In this document: positions 25,839-35,416 of the stretch, one piece after another
Position numbering within the stretch: the first letter of the stretch is position 1
How the letters are laid out: each line of letters opens with the position of its first letter
From: Vibrio intestinalis
GTDB lineage: Bacteria; Pseudomonadota; Gammaproteobacteria; Enterobacterales; Vibrionaceae
NCBI RefSeq assembly: GCF_025195085.2
Contig: NZ_JANAVY020000001.1
Coordinates: 310,001 to 374,000, forward strand
DNA length: 64,000 nucleotides
Reading direction: 5' to 3'
Made by a program: the position numbers and the translations under genes
The notes under the pieces: generated by a model
Databases searched by the model: none
The model's input: the letters and a program-made list of their open reading frames with translations, nothing else
What the model was told of the DNA's origin: nothing

Positions 25839-26026
25839 ATTTTGTTTGAGGCTTGTCATATTCTCACCAATTGATTCGTATAAAAATTACTGGAACAGCG
25901 TGGGATAGGTTTATACTGGCTCAATGGCGCTGGTGAATAGAATCCAATCGAAGTGAGATGTTATAAACTCGATTTGACGTGTAAGTTGTTGTCCAGCGAG
26001 TTGTTCTCTATACCCCTGTGAACACT

Positions 26027-26881
26027 ATGAATACATTAGAAAAAATCCAAAAAAATCTAGAGAATTTCAGCAAGTCTGAACGCAAAGTTGCCGAAGTTAT
26101 TATGGCATCGCCACAGACAGCTATTCACTCTAGCATTGCAACATTGGCAAAAATGGCCGATGTGAGTGAGCCTACAGTTAACCGTTTTTGTCGCCGCTTG
26201 GACACCAAAGGCTTCCCTGACTTTAAACTGCACTTAGCGCAAAGTCTGGCAAACGGCACTCCATACGTAAACCGTAACGTAGAAGAAGACGACGGCCCAG
26301 ATGCCTACACCCATAAGATTTTCGAATCCACTATGGCGTGTTTGGATGTGGCGAAAAACAGCCTAGACCCGATGCAGGTTAATCGCGCTGTTGATCTTCT
26401 TACTCAAGCGAAACGTATTTCGTTCTTCGGTTTAGGCGCATCTTCAGCGGTAGCTAAAGACGCACAAAACAAGTTTATTCGTTTTAATATCCCTATTACT
26501 TGTTTTGAAGACATCGTCATGCAACGCATGAGCTGCATTAACTGTTCTGACAACGACGTGATCGTGCTTATCTCGCACACAGGTCGTACTAAGAGCCAAG
26601 TTGAAATCGCTAATCTTGCTCGCGAGAACGGTGCAACGGTTATTGCCGTAACAGCAAAAGATTCTCCGCTAGATAAAGCAGCATCGCTTTCTATCTCTCT
26701 GGATGTGCCAGAAGACACTGACGTTTACATGCCAATGGCAAGTCGCGTTGTGCAGATGACAGTAATTGATGTGCTAGCAACAGGCTTTACACTGCGTCGC
26801 GGCGCGGGTTTTCGTGAAAACCTTAAACGCGTAAAAGACGCACTGAAAGATTCTCGCTACGACAAGCTTTCACACTTCTAG
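26027..26881 (+). CDS. hexR: HexR, RpiR-family regulator of central sugar metabolism
   Basis: 284 residues from ATG 26027 (protein MNTLEKIQ, matching the E. coli HexR start); the GTG at 26018 adds three residues and neither has a good RBS. N-terminal HTH_6 domain (about 1-75) with SEPTVNRFCRRLDTKGFPDFK, nearly identical to HexR of enterics. C-terminal SIS sugar-phosphate domain (about 110-255) with FFGLGASSAVA and VIVLISHTGRTKSQVE. HexR senses 2-keto-3-deoxy-6-phosphogluconate and controls Entner-Doudoroff, gapA-1, zwf and related genes. A candidate box upstream suggests self-control. Terminator follows. Confidence 0.93.
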   Translation: MNTLEKIQKNLENFSKSERKVAEVIMASPQTAIHSSIATLAKMADVSEPTVNRFCRRLDTKGFPDFKLHLAQSLANGTPYVNRNVEEDDGPDAYTHKIFESTMACLDVAKNSLDPMQVNRAVDLLTQAKRISFFGLGASSAVAKDAQNKFIRFNIPITCFEDIVMQRMSCINCSDNDVIVLISHTGRTKSQVEIANLARENGATVIAVTAKDSPLDKAASLSISLDVPEDTDVYMPMASRVVQMTVIDVLATGFTLRRGAGFRENLKRVKDALKDSRYDKLSHF

Positions 26882-26914
26882 ACTAGTGGTCTAACCCACG
26901 CAAACAGCATAAAC

Positions 26915-26943
26915 AAACGGAGCCGATTGGCTCCGTTTTTGTT
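26915..26943 (+). terminator. Terminator of hexR
   Basis: A 10-bp stem (AAACGGAGCC with GGCTCCGTTT), a four-base loop and T run. It lies ten bases from the end of the convergent dehydrogenase gene. Confidence 0.9.
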
Positions 26944-26952
26944 TTGCTCTAT

Positions 26953-28209
26953 TTATTTTATATCCGCTATCGGTGGTGATAGTCCTCGCCGCCCCGACTC
27001 ATCAACCACTTCGGCTAAAGACGCGCGTTCAATATCGGCACTCTCAGTACACTCCCCTTGGCATTGGCATACTTGCTGAAGAATATAGGTCAATCGCTCT
27101 TTGGTTAGAGGAAGTGGATTCCCTTTGATCGCCACCGATTTAAGCGCATCATTGGCGACATCTTCAAACGACGTGCTGCACACACCAAAGCTATTTAAGT
27201 TAGGCAAACCGAGCTTATCTAGCATCATATTTACCCAAAGTATGCTGTCAGTTCGGCAAGCATTGGTTCGCTCGGTGAGAATTTGCGCCACCTTTTGATA
27301 TCGCGCTAATACATCTGCTCGGCCTGCATCTTGCGCAGCTCGAATGTTTTCTTGCATTACATAAGGTGCGAGACGAGCGGTTATCACACTATGCGGCGCG
27401 GCGAGTTTGCCACCAAGCGCAGAAGCTAAACCATGGGCAGCGCCTAACTTCGCATTGGTGATCGCCATACCACCAAGCATGGCGGCAAAAGACAAATCAC
27501 TGCGTGATTTAAAATCATCTTGCAAACAACCCGCTAAGATAGCGCCACTTAGACGTCTTAACCCTTCTTCACACACCATATCGGTCAGCGGGTTAGGATC
27601 GCCACAGACATAGGCCTCCATCAAATGAGTAAACGCATCCATAGCACCGCGGCCTGATGTATAGCTATCAGTGCCGTAGGTTAATGTTGGGTCAACAATC
27701 GCTACGTCGGCCAACATATCTGGACTACGCAAACTCACTTTTACTTGGTCTTGCCCCGAGCGAAGCACAGCATTTCGCGTCACTTCAGAGCCGGTACTCG
27801 CCGTTGTGGGAATAGCAATAAAAGGGATCGGCTTGGTTTTTAAAGGAACGTTGCGCCCGACCACTTCAACATAATCGTAAACATCGCCTTGGTTAGGGAT
27901 GATCGCCGCAAGGGCTTTCCCCATATCGATAACACTACCGCCGCCTATCGCCACCACCATATCTGGCTTAAACTTACGCCCTGATAAAGCGGTCTCTTCA
28001 ACCATAGTGATGTTAGGTTCGCCTGAAATGGCCACATGCTGATAGCGCATGTTTTGCTGTTTTAGATAATTGATTAATGGAGAGGCTCGAGAGGTGTTTT
28101 GTCCAGTGACAAGCAGTACGCTGTAACCAAATTGGTTGAGAACGGAGAGAGACGATTGCAACGCACCTTCACCAAAGATGATTCGTGTGGAGGTCATAAA
28201 TTGAAACAC
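26953..28209 (-). CDS. Iron-containing (group III) alcohol dehydrogenase
   Basis: 418 residues. N-terminal NAD-binding part with VVAIGGGSVIDMGKA and PTTASTGSEVT. C-terminal helical metal-binding part with DAFTHLMEAYV, KLGAAHGLASALGG and APHSVITARL, which give the Asp and three His of the iron site. The last 35 residues add a CQCQGEC Cys cluster and a Gly/Arg tail not found in most relatives. It reduces an aldehyde or oxidises an alcohol with NAD(P)H; the substrate is unclear and no pathway partner is adjacent. Confidence 0.88.
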   Translation of the reverse strand: MFQFMTSTRIIFGEGALQSSLSVLNQFGYSVLLVTGQNTSRASPLINYLKQQNMRYQHVAISGEPNITMVEETALSGRKFKPDMVVAIGGGSVIDMGKALAAIIPNQGDVYDYVEVVGRNVPLKTKPIPFIAIPTTASTGSEVTRNAVLRSGQDQVKVSLRSPDMLADVAIVDPTLTYGTDSYTSGRGAMDAFTHLMEAYVCGDPNPLTDMVCEEGLRRLSGAILAGCLQDDFKSRSDLSFAAMLGGMAITNAKLGAAHGLASALGGKLAAPHSVITARLAPYVMQENIRAAQDAGRADVLARYQKVAQILTERTNACRTDSILWVNMMLDKLGLPNLNSFGVCSTSFEDVANDALKSVAIKGNPLPLTKERLTYILQQVCQCQGECTESADIERASLAEVVDESGRRGLSPPIADIK

Positions 28210-28478
28210 AATTACACTCCTTAGGCTTAAATTGGGCTAAATCTAGATTGCCTTGTGGCAAACAAAAAAAAATTGACCTACAGCGCTTTGTCGAAAATAA
28301 CCCTATTTATTTTGATGCTTTCGCGACTTGTCCCACGGCTTTAATGGCAACATATCCTTATTCTCGCCTGCTTTTTCAGCAATAGATTCTACCTATCAAA
28401 TCAAGAGGCAAATGCCACTTTATTTTCCCTCTCGATTAATGCATAGTTGCAGCTATCAAAATAAAGGAGAAAGAGTAT

Positions 28479-28742
28479 ATGTTCGTAGTTATTTTCGGTC
28501 GCCCAGCATGTCCATTCTGTGTTCGCGCAAAAGAGCACGCAGAAACGCTAAAAGCAAAACGTGACGACTTCAACTACCGCTACGTAGACATCCACGCTGA
28601 AGGCATTTCAAAAGCGGATCTAGAAAAAACAGTTGGTAAGCCAGTAGAAACTGTACCTCAAATTTTCATCGATCAAGAGCACATCGGCGGCTGTACTGAA
28701 TTTGAAGAATACGCAAAAGAGAACCTAGGTCTTTTCGACTAA
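28479..28742 (+). CDS. grxA: Glutaredoxin 1
   Basis: 87 residues, GGAG about ten bases upstream. Thioredoxin-fold dithiol glutaredoxin with the CPFC active site (Cys11 and Cys14), the cis-Pro loop ETVPQIF and the glutathione-binding GGCTEFEEY. It reduces ribonucleotide reductase and protein disulfides in the cytoplasm. Single gene with terminator. The preceding 269 bases hold only promoter sequence and no gene I can support. Confidence 0.95.
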   Translation: MFVVIFGRPACPFCVRAKEHAETLKAKRDDFNYRYVDIHAEGISKADLEKTVGKPVETVPQIFIDQEHIGGCTEFEEYAKENLGLFD

Positions 28743-28766
28743 TCTCACACTGCGAAACGAATTATT

Positions 28767-28795
28767 AAAAACCGCTGCTTTTGCAGCGGTTTTTT
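28767..28795 (+). terminator. Terminator of grxA
   Basis: A stem of about 12 bp (AAAACCGCTGC with GCAGCGGTTTT), a four-base loop and T run. Confidence 0.9.
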
Positions 28796-28968
28796 CATAT
28801 CTAACAGAAACTTAGGCCAAAACAAGAGATTCGTTCACTGCTACTAAAAATAATAGTACTTTCTACTTATCTTTTTTATTTTTTCAGCTACAATTTGCAC
28901 AACCTATACTTGAGCTCAAAAAATGGCCTTAAGTATTTTTTTCTGGCACAGACACAAGAATTGCCCCT

Positions 28969-30651
28969 GTGAACATTGACGTCGTACACTTGCTCGAACA
29001 AAACCCTATCCTCCTCATCTTTGTCGTATTGGCCATTGGCCTTGCTATCGGCAAAATCCGCTTCGGAAACCTTCAACTTGGTAACTCTATTGGCGTATTG
29101 ATCACCTCGCTGATCATGGGTCACTTAGGTTTTACCTTTAACGCAGACGCCTTAACCATTGGCTTTATGCTATTTATCTATTGTGTAGGTATCGAAGCTG
29201 GGCCAAACTTTTTTGGTATCTTCTTCCGCGATGGTAAACACTATTTCATTTTGAGTATGGTGGTGCTTTCTACGGCGCTATTCATCACCCACTTCTGCAG
29301 CCGCTATCTAGGTTTGGACCTTGGCCTATCTGCCGGTATGATGGCGGGTGCGTTAACCTCGACCCCAGTATTAGTAGGTGCGCAAGATGCTCTGAACACC
29401 GGTCTGGCAACGCTACCGAGAAACATGGACTTTGGGCTAGTGCTTGAAAATATTTCGGTCGGTTATGCGATGGCTTACTTGATCGGCTTAATCAGTATGA
29501 TCATGTTTGCTAAGTTGCTACCAAAACTGCAGAAAGAAAACCTATCAGACTCTGCTCAGCAAATTGCCCAAGAGCGTGGTTTAGGCAGCAGTGGTCAACG
29601 TAAAGTTTACCTGCCAATTATTCGTGCCTATCGTGTTGGCCAAGAACTTATCGATTGGACAGATGGTAAGAACTTACGTGAGCTGGGTATCTACCGCCAA
29701 ACTGGTTGTTACATCGAACGTATTCGCCGTGGCGGAATTTTAGCGCACCCTGATGGTGATGCAATTTTACAAGAAGGCGATGAGATTGCGCTGGTTGGCT
29801 TCCCAGATAGCCATGCTCGTCTTGACCCAAGCTTCCGTAACGGTAAAGAAGTCTTCGATCGCAACCTACTTGATTTACGTATCGCAGAAGAAGAAATCGT
29901 CGTTAAGAGTGATGCCATTGCCGGCAAGCGCCTTTCAGATTTGAATCTCTCTGAATATGGCTGTTTCTTAAACCGCGTTGTACGTGCGCAAATCGAAATG
30001 CCAATGGATTTAGACATCGTATTAGCAAAAGGTGACGTACTGCAGGTAAGTGGTGAAAAGAGCCGCGTGCATGGCCTAGCGGAAAAAATCGGTTTCATCT
30101 CGATTCACAGCCAAATGGCTGACCTATTAGCCTTCTGTAGCTTCTTCATCCTTGGCTTACTGTTTGGTTTGATTACGATGACGTTTGGCCAAGTATCATT
30201 TGGCCTTGGTAACGCGGTTGGTCTATTGCTGGCAGGTATTTCACTGGGCTTCTTGCGAGCGAACCACCCTACTTTTGGTTATGTTCCTCAAGGTGCGCTT
30301 AACATGGTCAAAGACTTAGGCTTGATGTTCTTTATGGTCGGCATCGGGCTCAGTGCTGGCGGCAAGATGTTTGAGCATCTATCGCAAATCGGCCCGCAGG
30401 TGATTGGCCTTGCGTTCTTAGTCAGCGTGGTTCCCGTGGTTGCAGCTTACTTAGTTGGCGCCTACCTGCTTAAGATGAACCGTGCACTACTATTTGGTGC
30501 CATCATCGGTGCTCGCACCTGTGCTCCTGCAATGGACATCGTAAATGACTACGCGAAATCGACCATCCCAGCATTGGGTTATGCGGGTACCTACGCGATA
30601 GCCAACATATTGATGACCTTAGCCGGTACGGTGTTGATCATACTGAGCTAG
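28969..30651 (+). CDS. ybjL: YbjL-type AspT/YidE/YbjL-family transporter
   Basis: 560 residues from GTG 28969; the N-terminus [21 protein letters not shown] lines up with E. coli YbjL. Two membrane halves (about 10-185 and 385-560), each with a repeated motif ([14 protein letters not shown] in the first, [12 protein letters not shown] in the second), flank two RCK_C/TrkA_C-like cytoplasmic domains (about 200-380). The family includes the aspartate:alanine exchanger AspT. The YbjL substrate is not established. RBS is poor. Single gene with terminator. Confidence 0.9.
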   Translation: MNIDVVHLLEQNPILLIFVVLAIGLAIGKIRFGNLQLGNSIGVLITSLIMGHLGFTFNADALTIGFMLFIYCVGIEAGPNFFGIFFRDGKHYFILSMVVLSTALFITHFCSRYLGLDLGLSAGMMAGALTSTPVLVGAQDALNTGLATLPRNMDFGLVLENISVGYAMAYLIGLISMIMFAKLLPKLQKENLSDSAQQIAQERGLGSSGQRKVYLPIIRAYRVGQELIDWTDGKNLRELGIYRQTGCYIERIRRGGILAHPDGDAILQEGDEIALVGFPDSHARLDPSFRNGKEVFDRNLLDLRIAEEEIVVKSDAIAGKRLSDLNLSEYGCFLNRVVRAQIEMPMDLDIVLAKGDVLQVSGEKSRVHGLAEKIGFISIHSQMADLLAFCSFFILGLLFGLITMTFGQVSFGLGNAVGLLLAGISLGFLRANHPTFGYVPQGALNMVKDLGLMFFMVGIGLSAGGKMFEHLSQIGPQVIGLAFLVSVVPVVAAYLVGAYLLKMNRALLFGAIIGARTCAPAMDIVNDYAKSTIPALGYAGTYAIANILMTLAGTVLIILS

Positions 30652-30668
30652 ACCTCTGATAAGAATAG

Positions 30669-30708
30669 AAAATCCCCGCTCACTGATTACAGTCGCGGGG
30701 ATTTTTAT
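30669..30708 (+). terminator. Terminator between ybjL and metE
   Basis: An 11-bp stem (AAAATCCCCGC with GCGGGGATTTT), a 15-base loop and T run. AT flanks on both sides suggest it may serve both convergent genes. Confidence 0.85.
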
Positions 30709-30731
30709 TTTGGCCGAATAGACGGTTTTAG

Positions 30732-33020
30732 TTACGCTTGAGCAAACTCTTTACGCAGTTTCTTGGCTGCAGAGACCATGTTGGCGAGCGACGCTTCTGT
30801 CTCAGCCCAGTTACGAGTTTTTAGTCCACAATCTGGGTTTACCCATAAGCGCTGCGCCGGAATTTGCTCAGCCGCTTTGTTAATAAGACCTTCAATCCAC
30901 TCTTCGGTTGGAATGTTTGGCGAGTGAATATCATATACGCCAGGGCCAATTTCATTCGGGTAATTAAACTCTTCAAACGCTTTCAGCAGCTCCATATTCG
31001 AGCGTGATGTCTCAATGGTAATCACATCGGCATCAAGTGCGGCCACTGAGTCGATAATTTCATTGAACTCTGAATAACACATGTGAGTATGAATTTGAGT
31101 CTCTGGCTTCGCGCTTGCTGCGGAGATCTTAAACGCATCCACTGCCCACTCTAAATATGCTTTGTGGTCACGCTTTTTCAGTGGCAAACCTTCACGAATT
31201 GCGGGCTCATCAATTTGAATAATGTTGATGCCTGCATCTTGTAGGTCAGACACTTCATCACGCAGCGCCAGTGCAAGTTGGTTAGCAATCTCTTTTCGCG
31301 AGATATCTTCACGTGGGAATGTCCAACATAAGATAGTCACCGGCCCAGTTAACATACCTTTCATCTGTTTACTGGTTAGCGACTGAGCATACGTAGACCA
31401 GCCAACTGTCATAGGTTTTTCACGCTCAATATCTGCAACCACGATGGCTGGTTTTACGCAGCGAGAGCCGTAACTTTGCACCCAACCAAACTTAGTGGTT
31501 TGAAAGCCTGCTAGGTTTTCAGCGAAATATTCCACCATGTCATTGCGCTCCGCTTCACCATGCACCAACACATCCAGATCTAACGCTTCTTGGCGTTTTA
31601 CTGCATCTTCGATATGGCCTTTGAGCGCAATTTCGTATTCAGATTCCGATAACTTACCCGTGCGGAAGGCACTGCGTTGTACGCGAATTTCACTGGTTTG
31701 CGGAAACGAGCCTATCGTCGTCGTCGGAAACAATGGTAAGCCTAGCACTTCAGCCTGATGAGCCGCGCGTTCGTTATATGGCGCACTTCGCTCCGCTAAC
31801 GCTTTGGTAATACTATTTAGGCGCTGCTGAACTTGAGGTTTGTTCACGTGAGCCGCTGTCTTACGCGCTTGAATTGGCGCACTGTAGGTATCACAAGCAA
31901 GAATCGCGTTTTGGTCGCCATCTAGCGCTGCCCCTAACAGCGAAACTTCGGTCACTTTTTGCTTAGCAAAAGCAAACCAGCTTTGCACTTCATCGGTTAG
32001 GTTTGGCTCTAACTCAAGATCAACTGGGCTGTGTAGCAGCGAACAAGACGAACCAATCCAAAGCTTTTCACCCAACTTGTCTTTTAACGGCTGAAGTGTT
32101 TGCAATTGCGCTGAAAGATCTGCGCGCCACACATTTCGGCCATTCACCACTCCAGCTGACAATACCCACTCTTTTGGTAACTTTTCAGCAACTTGATCTA
32201 ACTGAGATGGCGCCGCAGACAAATCTACATGTAGACCATCAACTTCAAGCTCAACAATACGGTCGAGTGAATCAACAACAGAATCAAAGTAAGTAGTTAG
32301 CAGCACTTTGACATCACTACGAATCACTTGGTAAGCGAGCTTAAATGAATCCAACCATGGCTTTTCTAGTTCAAGTGATAGAATTGGCTCATCAATTTGT
32401 ACCCATTCGATACCTTGTTTAGCCAACTTGGCCAAGATCGCTTGGTAGGCGGTGAGTAATCGTGGTAGCAAAGTTAGGCGGTCAAAGCCATCTTCCACTT
32501 CTTTACCTAGATATAGATAACTCAGAGGCCCCAACAACACTGGTTTCACCGTATGGCCTGCTTTTACTGCCTCGTTTACTTCTTCGAACAGTTGCGGCCA
32601 ACTCACTTCAAAGCTCGTCTCTTTGTTAAACTCAGGCACTATGTAGTGATAGTTAGTGTTAAACCACTTCGTCATATCTGATGCGGCACTGCCCGCACAA
32701 CCACAATTGGCTTGCGACTGACCACGCCCTACACGGAACAAGGTGTCTAAATCCGGAAAACCTTGGTCATGTCGCTTAGGCACGTTACCGAGTAGCAATG
32801 TGGTCGTCAGTACATGATCATACCAAGCAAAATCACCCGCGCTGACAAAGCTCAAATTCGCATCCGCCTGAGTTTTCCAGTTCTTTGCTCGTAGATCCGC
32901 GCCCACTTGCTTTAGCTCTTTCTGTTCAATTTCACCGCGCCAGTACTTTTCTAGCGCAAATTTGAGTTCGCGTTTTTCGCCAATACGCGGGTAACCTAAA
33001 ATGTGCGTTGTCGTAGCCAT
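30732..33020 (-). CDS. metE: Cobalamin-independent methionine synthase
   Basis: 762 residues. It transfers a methyl group from 5-methyltetrahydropteroyl-triglutamate to homocysteine. N-terminal barrel (1-370) with [21 protein letters not shown]-terminal catalytic barrel with the zinc ligands His and Cys of HTHMCYSEF, a Glu further on, and Cys of [13 protein letters not shown]. The length equals the E. coli enzyme. RBS AAGGA. Divergent from metR across 290 bases that hold MetJ-like boxes, the standard arrangement for MetR activation and MetJ repression. Confidence 0.97.
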   Translation of the reverse strand: MATTTHILGYPRIGEKRELKFALEKYWRGEIEQKELKQVGADLRAKNWKTQADANLSFVSAGDFAWYDHVLTTTLLLGNVPKRHDQGFPDLDTLFRVGRGQSQANCGCAGSAASDMTKWFNTNYHYIVPEFNKETSFEVSWPQLFEEVNEAVKAGHTVKPVLLGPLSYLYLGKEVEDGFDRLTLLPRLLTAYQAILAKLAKQGIEWVQIDEPILSLELEKPWLDSFKLAYQVIRSDVKVLLTTYFDSVVDSLDRIVELEVDGLHVDLSAAPSQLDQVAEKLPKEWVLSAGVVNGRNVWRADLSAQLQTLQPLKDKLGEKLWIGSSCSLLHSPVDLELEPNLTDEVQSWFAFAKQKVTEVSLLGAALDGDQNAILACDTYSAPIQARKTAAHVNKPQVQQRLNSITKALAERSAPYNERAAHQAEVLGLPLFPTTTIGSFPQTSEIRVQRSAFRTGKLSESEYEIALKGHIEDAVKRQEALDLDVLVHGEAERNDMVEYFAENLAGFQTTKFGWVQSYGSRCVKPAIVVADIEREKPMTVGWSTYAQSLTSKQMKGMLTGPVTILCWTFPREDISRKEIANQLALALRDEVSDLQDAGINIIQIDEPAIREGLPLKKRDHKAYLEWAVDAFKISAASAKPETQIHTHMCYSEFNEIIDSVAALDADVITIETSRSNMELLKAFEEFNYPNEIGPGVYDIHSPNIPTEEWIEGLINKAAEQIPAQRLWVNPDCGLKTRNWAETEASLANMVSAAKKLRKEFAQA

Positions 33021-33102
33021 AATCCAAATCCTTCGTTCAATATTTTATTTCGTTTGTTTGGTTCAGAGCCTACTTGATTGCTTTCTGCTTCAGAGCAACC
33101 AA

Positions 33103-33118
33103 AGGCGTCTGGATGGCT
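33103..33118. promoter_or_regulatory. Candidate MetJ met-boxes, metE side
   Basis: AGGCGTCT (7 of 8 to AGACGTCT) followed directly by GGATGGCT (5 of 8). Tandem 8-base boxes are how MetJ repressor dimers bind. Weaker than the pair at 33221-33244. Confidence 0.45.
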
Positions 33119-33220
33119 AAACTATCTCGCTTCTCGCCAAGATGAACAACGTCCAATTATTCAACTTGTTTATTAAAAAAATTCATAATCATTAATCTCA
33201 ACCTCAAAAATAAATAAAGC

Positions 33221-33244
33221 AGACTTATAGACGTCTAGATGTTT
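33221..33244. promoter_or_regulatory. MetJ met-box array in the metE-metR region
   Basis: Three adjacent 8-base units: AGACTTAT (partial), AGACGTCT (perfect consensus) and AGATGTTT (partial). MetJ with S-adenosylmethionine would repress metR and perhaps metE from here. No clean MetR dyad (TGAA-N5-TTCA) was found by eye. Confidence 0.7.
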
Positions 33245-33310
33245 ACATTCACCTGTTACACAGGTAAGTTAGAAATATTCATGGAATGAAAATCTGGATG
33301 AACGTGATTG

Positions 33311-34222
33311 ATGATAGAACTCAAACACCTAAGGACACTGCTCTCTTTACGCGACACTGGTTCGCTCACTGCCACCGCGACGGCGCTGCATTTAACCCAA
33401 TCAGCACTATCTCACCAAATAAAAGATTTAGAAGCACGCATCGGCGGCCAACTGTTTTTGCGTAAAACTCGTCCGGTGAAGTTCACCTCTGAGGGAGAAA
33501 TCTTGCTGCGTCTTGCGGATGATGTATTGCCACGTCTAGCGAGAGCAGAAAATGAACTCGCGAGCTTAAAAGAAGACGTAAATGGCCGACTGCATATGGC
33601 GATTGAATGCCACTCTTGCTTTCAATGGCTAATGCCAGCATTAAAGGAATATCAAGTGACATGGCCAAGTGTCACTTTAGATTTTTCATCCGGCTTTGGT
33701 TTTGAGCCTCTGCCTGCACTACTCAACGGCGAGCTTGATTTAGTGATCACTTCAGATATCCAACCAAGAGCGGAAGTACATTACGAACCTCTGTTCGATT
33801 TTGAAATGCGATTGATCACCGCCATCAACCACCCTCTCGCTTCGTTAAAGCAAATCGAACCAGAGCATTTACTAGATCAAACTATGATCTCTTACCCAGT
33901 GCAAAAGCAGCGTTTAGATGTGGTCAAACACTTCTTGCAACCAGCAGGCATTGAACCGGCTAAATGGAAGCAGTGCGATAACACATTAATGTTGGTACAA
34001 ATGGTGTCAGCGGGATTAGGTGTTGCCGCACTACCAAACTGGGCAATCAGCGAATTTTCTCGCCAAGGGTTAATTACTAGCATCCCGTTAGGTGATGGGT
34101 TACAAAGACGGTTATTCGCAGCTACGCGAAATTCAGAAAAAGACAAACGCTATCTACAAGCGTTTTTCTCCACCGCGAAACAGCAGTGCAAAGCGCACTT
34201 AGAAGGGATAAAACTCGCTTAG
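33311..34222 (+). CDS. metR: MetR, LysR-type activator of methionine genes
   Basis: 303 residues from ATG 33311. LysR HTH (about 1-60: LKHLRTLLSLRDTGSLTATATALHLTQSALSHQIKDLE) and a substrate-binding domain with the MetR-typical AIECHSCFQWLMP and ELDLVITSDI. It responds to homocysteine and activates metE and metH. Divergent from metE. Confidence 0.94.
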   Translation: MIELKHLRTLLSLRDTGSLTATATALHLTQSALSHQIKDLEARIGGQLFLRKTRPVKFTSEGEILLRLADDVLPRLARAENELASLKEDVNGRLHMAIECHSCFQWLMPALKEYQVTWPSVTLDFSSGFGFEPLPALLNGELDLVITSDIQPRAEVHYEPLFDFEMRLITAINHPLASLKQIEPEHLLDQTMISYPVQKQRLDVVKHFLQPAGIEPAKWKQCDNTLMLVQMVSAGLGVAALPNWAISEFSRQGLITSIPLGDGLQRRLFAATRNSEKDKRYLQAFFSTAKQQCKAHLEGIKLA

Positions 34223-34242
34223 TGGAATTATTGAGGTAATAA

Positions 34243-34265
34243 AAAAGGCGCTCTAGGCGCCTTTT
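34243..34265. terminator. Bidirectional terminator between metR and the DUF4250 gene
   Basis: A 9-bp stem (AAAAGGCGC with GCGCCTTTT) and a five-base loop, with an A tract before and T run after. It can serve both convergent genes. Confidence 0.85.
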
Positions 34266-34270
34266 CTCAA

Positions 34271-34471
34271 TTATCGTTCGTATGATTTGAATTGATTGGT
34301 GAGCGGGTCATATTGGTAACCGAGTACGTCCAGTTTGCCCACAACATTCTCAACATCCATCTCATACATGCTGACTAGCTCATCGAAGCTATCGCACTCT
34401 AGCCGTAGTTTTTCGTTAACGATACCTAGAAGGATAATGCTATCTAGGCTTCGAACATTGCTCAGATCCAT
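34271..34471 (-). CDS. DUF4250-family small protein
   Basis: 66 residues, acidic. Leu-rich helices LDSIILLGIVNEKLRLECDSFDELVSMYEMD and a C-terminal GYQYDPLTNQF. It matches the short DUF4250 family of unknown function found in vibrios and in firmicutes. Single gene. Confidence 0.75.
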   Translation of the reverse strand: MDLSNVRSLDSIILLGIVNEKLRLECDSFDELVSMYEMDVENVVGKLDVLGYQYDPLTNQFKSYER

Positions 34472-34556
34472 AACTCCACTCCTACTTTAATGGCTTACTT
34501 TTAGCCTAGACCTAAATAGTCATTTTTAAAGTGAAGCAGATCTAAAATGCCGCCAG

Positions 34557-35228
34557 TTATAGCACTTGGGCAATAAAACCTGAGCCAAGTAACATCACTA
34601 ACGCAACACCAAGTTGTACTTTACTCACCGCTTTTTGAGTAAAGATATGCCAACACCAAACCACAACACCACTAATGAGTAGCGCAAGGCCAAATAGAAT
34701 GGGTTGAGTCAGTTGGCTAAGTTGCTCTTCGCTCAATCCATAGGCTTTGAACAATACCGTCAAGCTCATCAGCATCGCAGAGACAACGCCTGCCGCAGGT
34801 AAAATTTTATGGAATGCTTGTAAACGAGTGCGCGCTACCGTCAGTAATAGATGCGCCAATGCAGCACCTAACAATAATACTTCAATCAACACCGCTAAGC
34901 CTGCAGACCAAGTGCTTGCCTCACCAATCATGATGCCCACGTAAGCCAACGCAAGACCATTAGCCATATACATCACCCATAATGGGCCTGAATCGCGAGT
35001 CTTTTTGGTTTGCACTTGGGTATAAAAATAGCCAATCGCGAAAACCACCATAAAGGCTTGGATTTTTAGCGAGGCTACGGCCAGCCATAAGATAGCTAAC
35101 ACAGGTAATAGTTTATGCACGCGGCCTCTTTGCCCCGGGCAAATATCGCCTTTGACTAACACTAGGGTTAAAACTAATTGCGCGCCTAAAAGCATTGGCG
35201 CAAACATCGTTAACAATTGCTGAACCAT
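34557..35228 (-). CDS. Polytopic membrane protein, function unknown
   Basis: 223 residues from ATG 35228 (protein MVQQLLTMFAP); the longer frame to 35273 begins with unlikely sequence. About seven to eight hydrophobic segments, few charges. A short conserved-looking loop, KGDICPGQRGRVHK, lies between TM1 and TM2. No family recognised. Divergent from the radical SAM gene. Confidence 0.65.
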   Translation of the reverse strand: MVQQLLTMFAPMLLGAQLVLTLVLVKGDICPGQRGRVHKLLPVLAILWLAVASLKIQAFMVVFAIGYFYTQVQTKKTRDSGPLWVMYMANGLALAYVGIMIGEASTWSAGLAVLIEVLLLGAALAHLLLTVARTRLQAFHKILPAAGVVSAMLMSLTVLFKAYGLSEEQLSQLTQPILFGLALLISGVVVWCWHIFTQKAVSKVQLGVALVMLLGSGFIAQVL

Positions 35229-35416
35229 GTGTGATTTACTCACTAAAATAATAATAGGTGCGGATTCTACCAAACCTGCGGTTTTTCGCTATAAGGCAAT
35301 GACCTTCTAATACGCAGTTTAGAAGCTAAACAGTCATAATATTCGATACAAAACGGCTATAGATACTCGTATCACAAGTCGCTATAATTCGCGCTCACTG
35401 GAATTAAGAGCAATAT

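Noticed and set aside
28328..28564. 78-codon plus-strand frame overlapping grxA
   Set aside because: Out of frame with grxA, no RBS, Ser/Arg-rich random-like composition.
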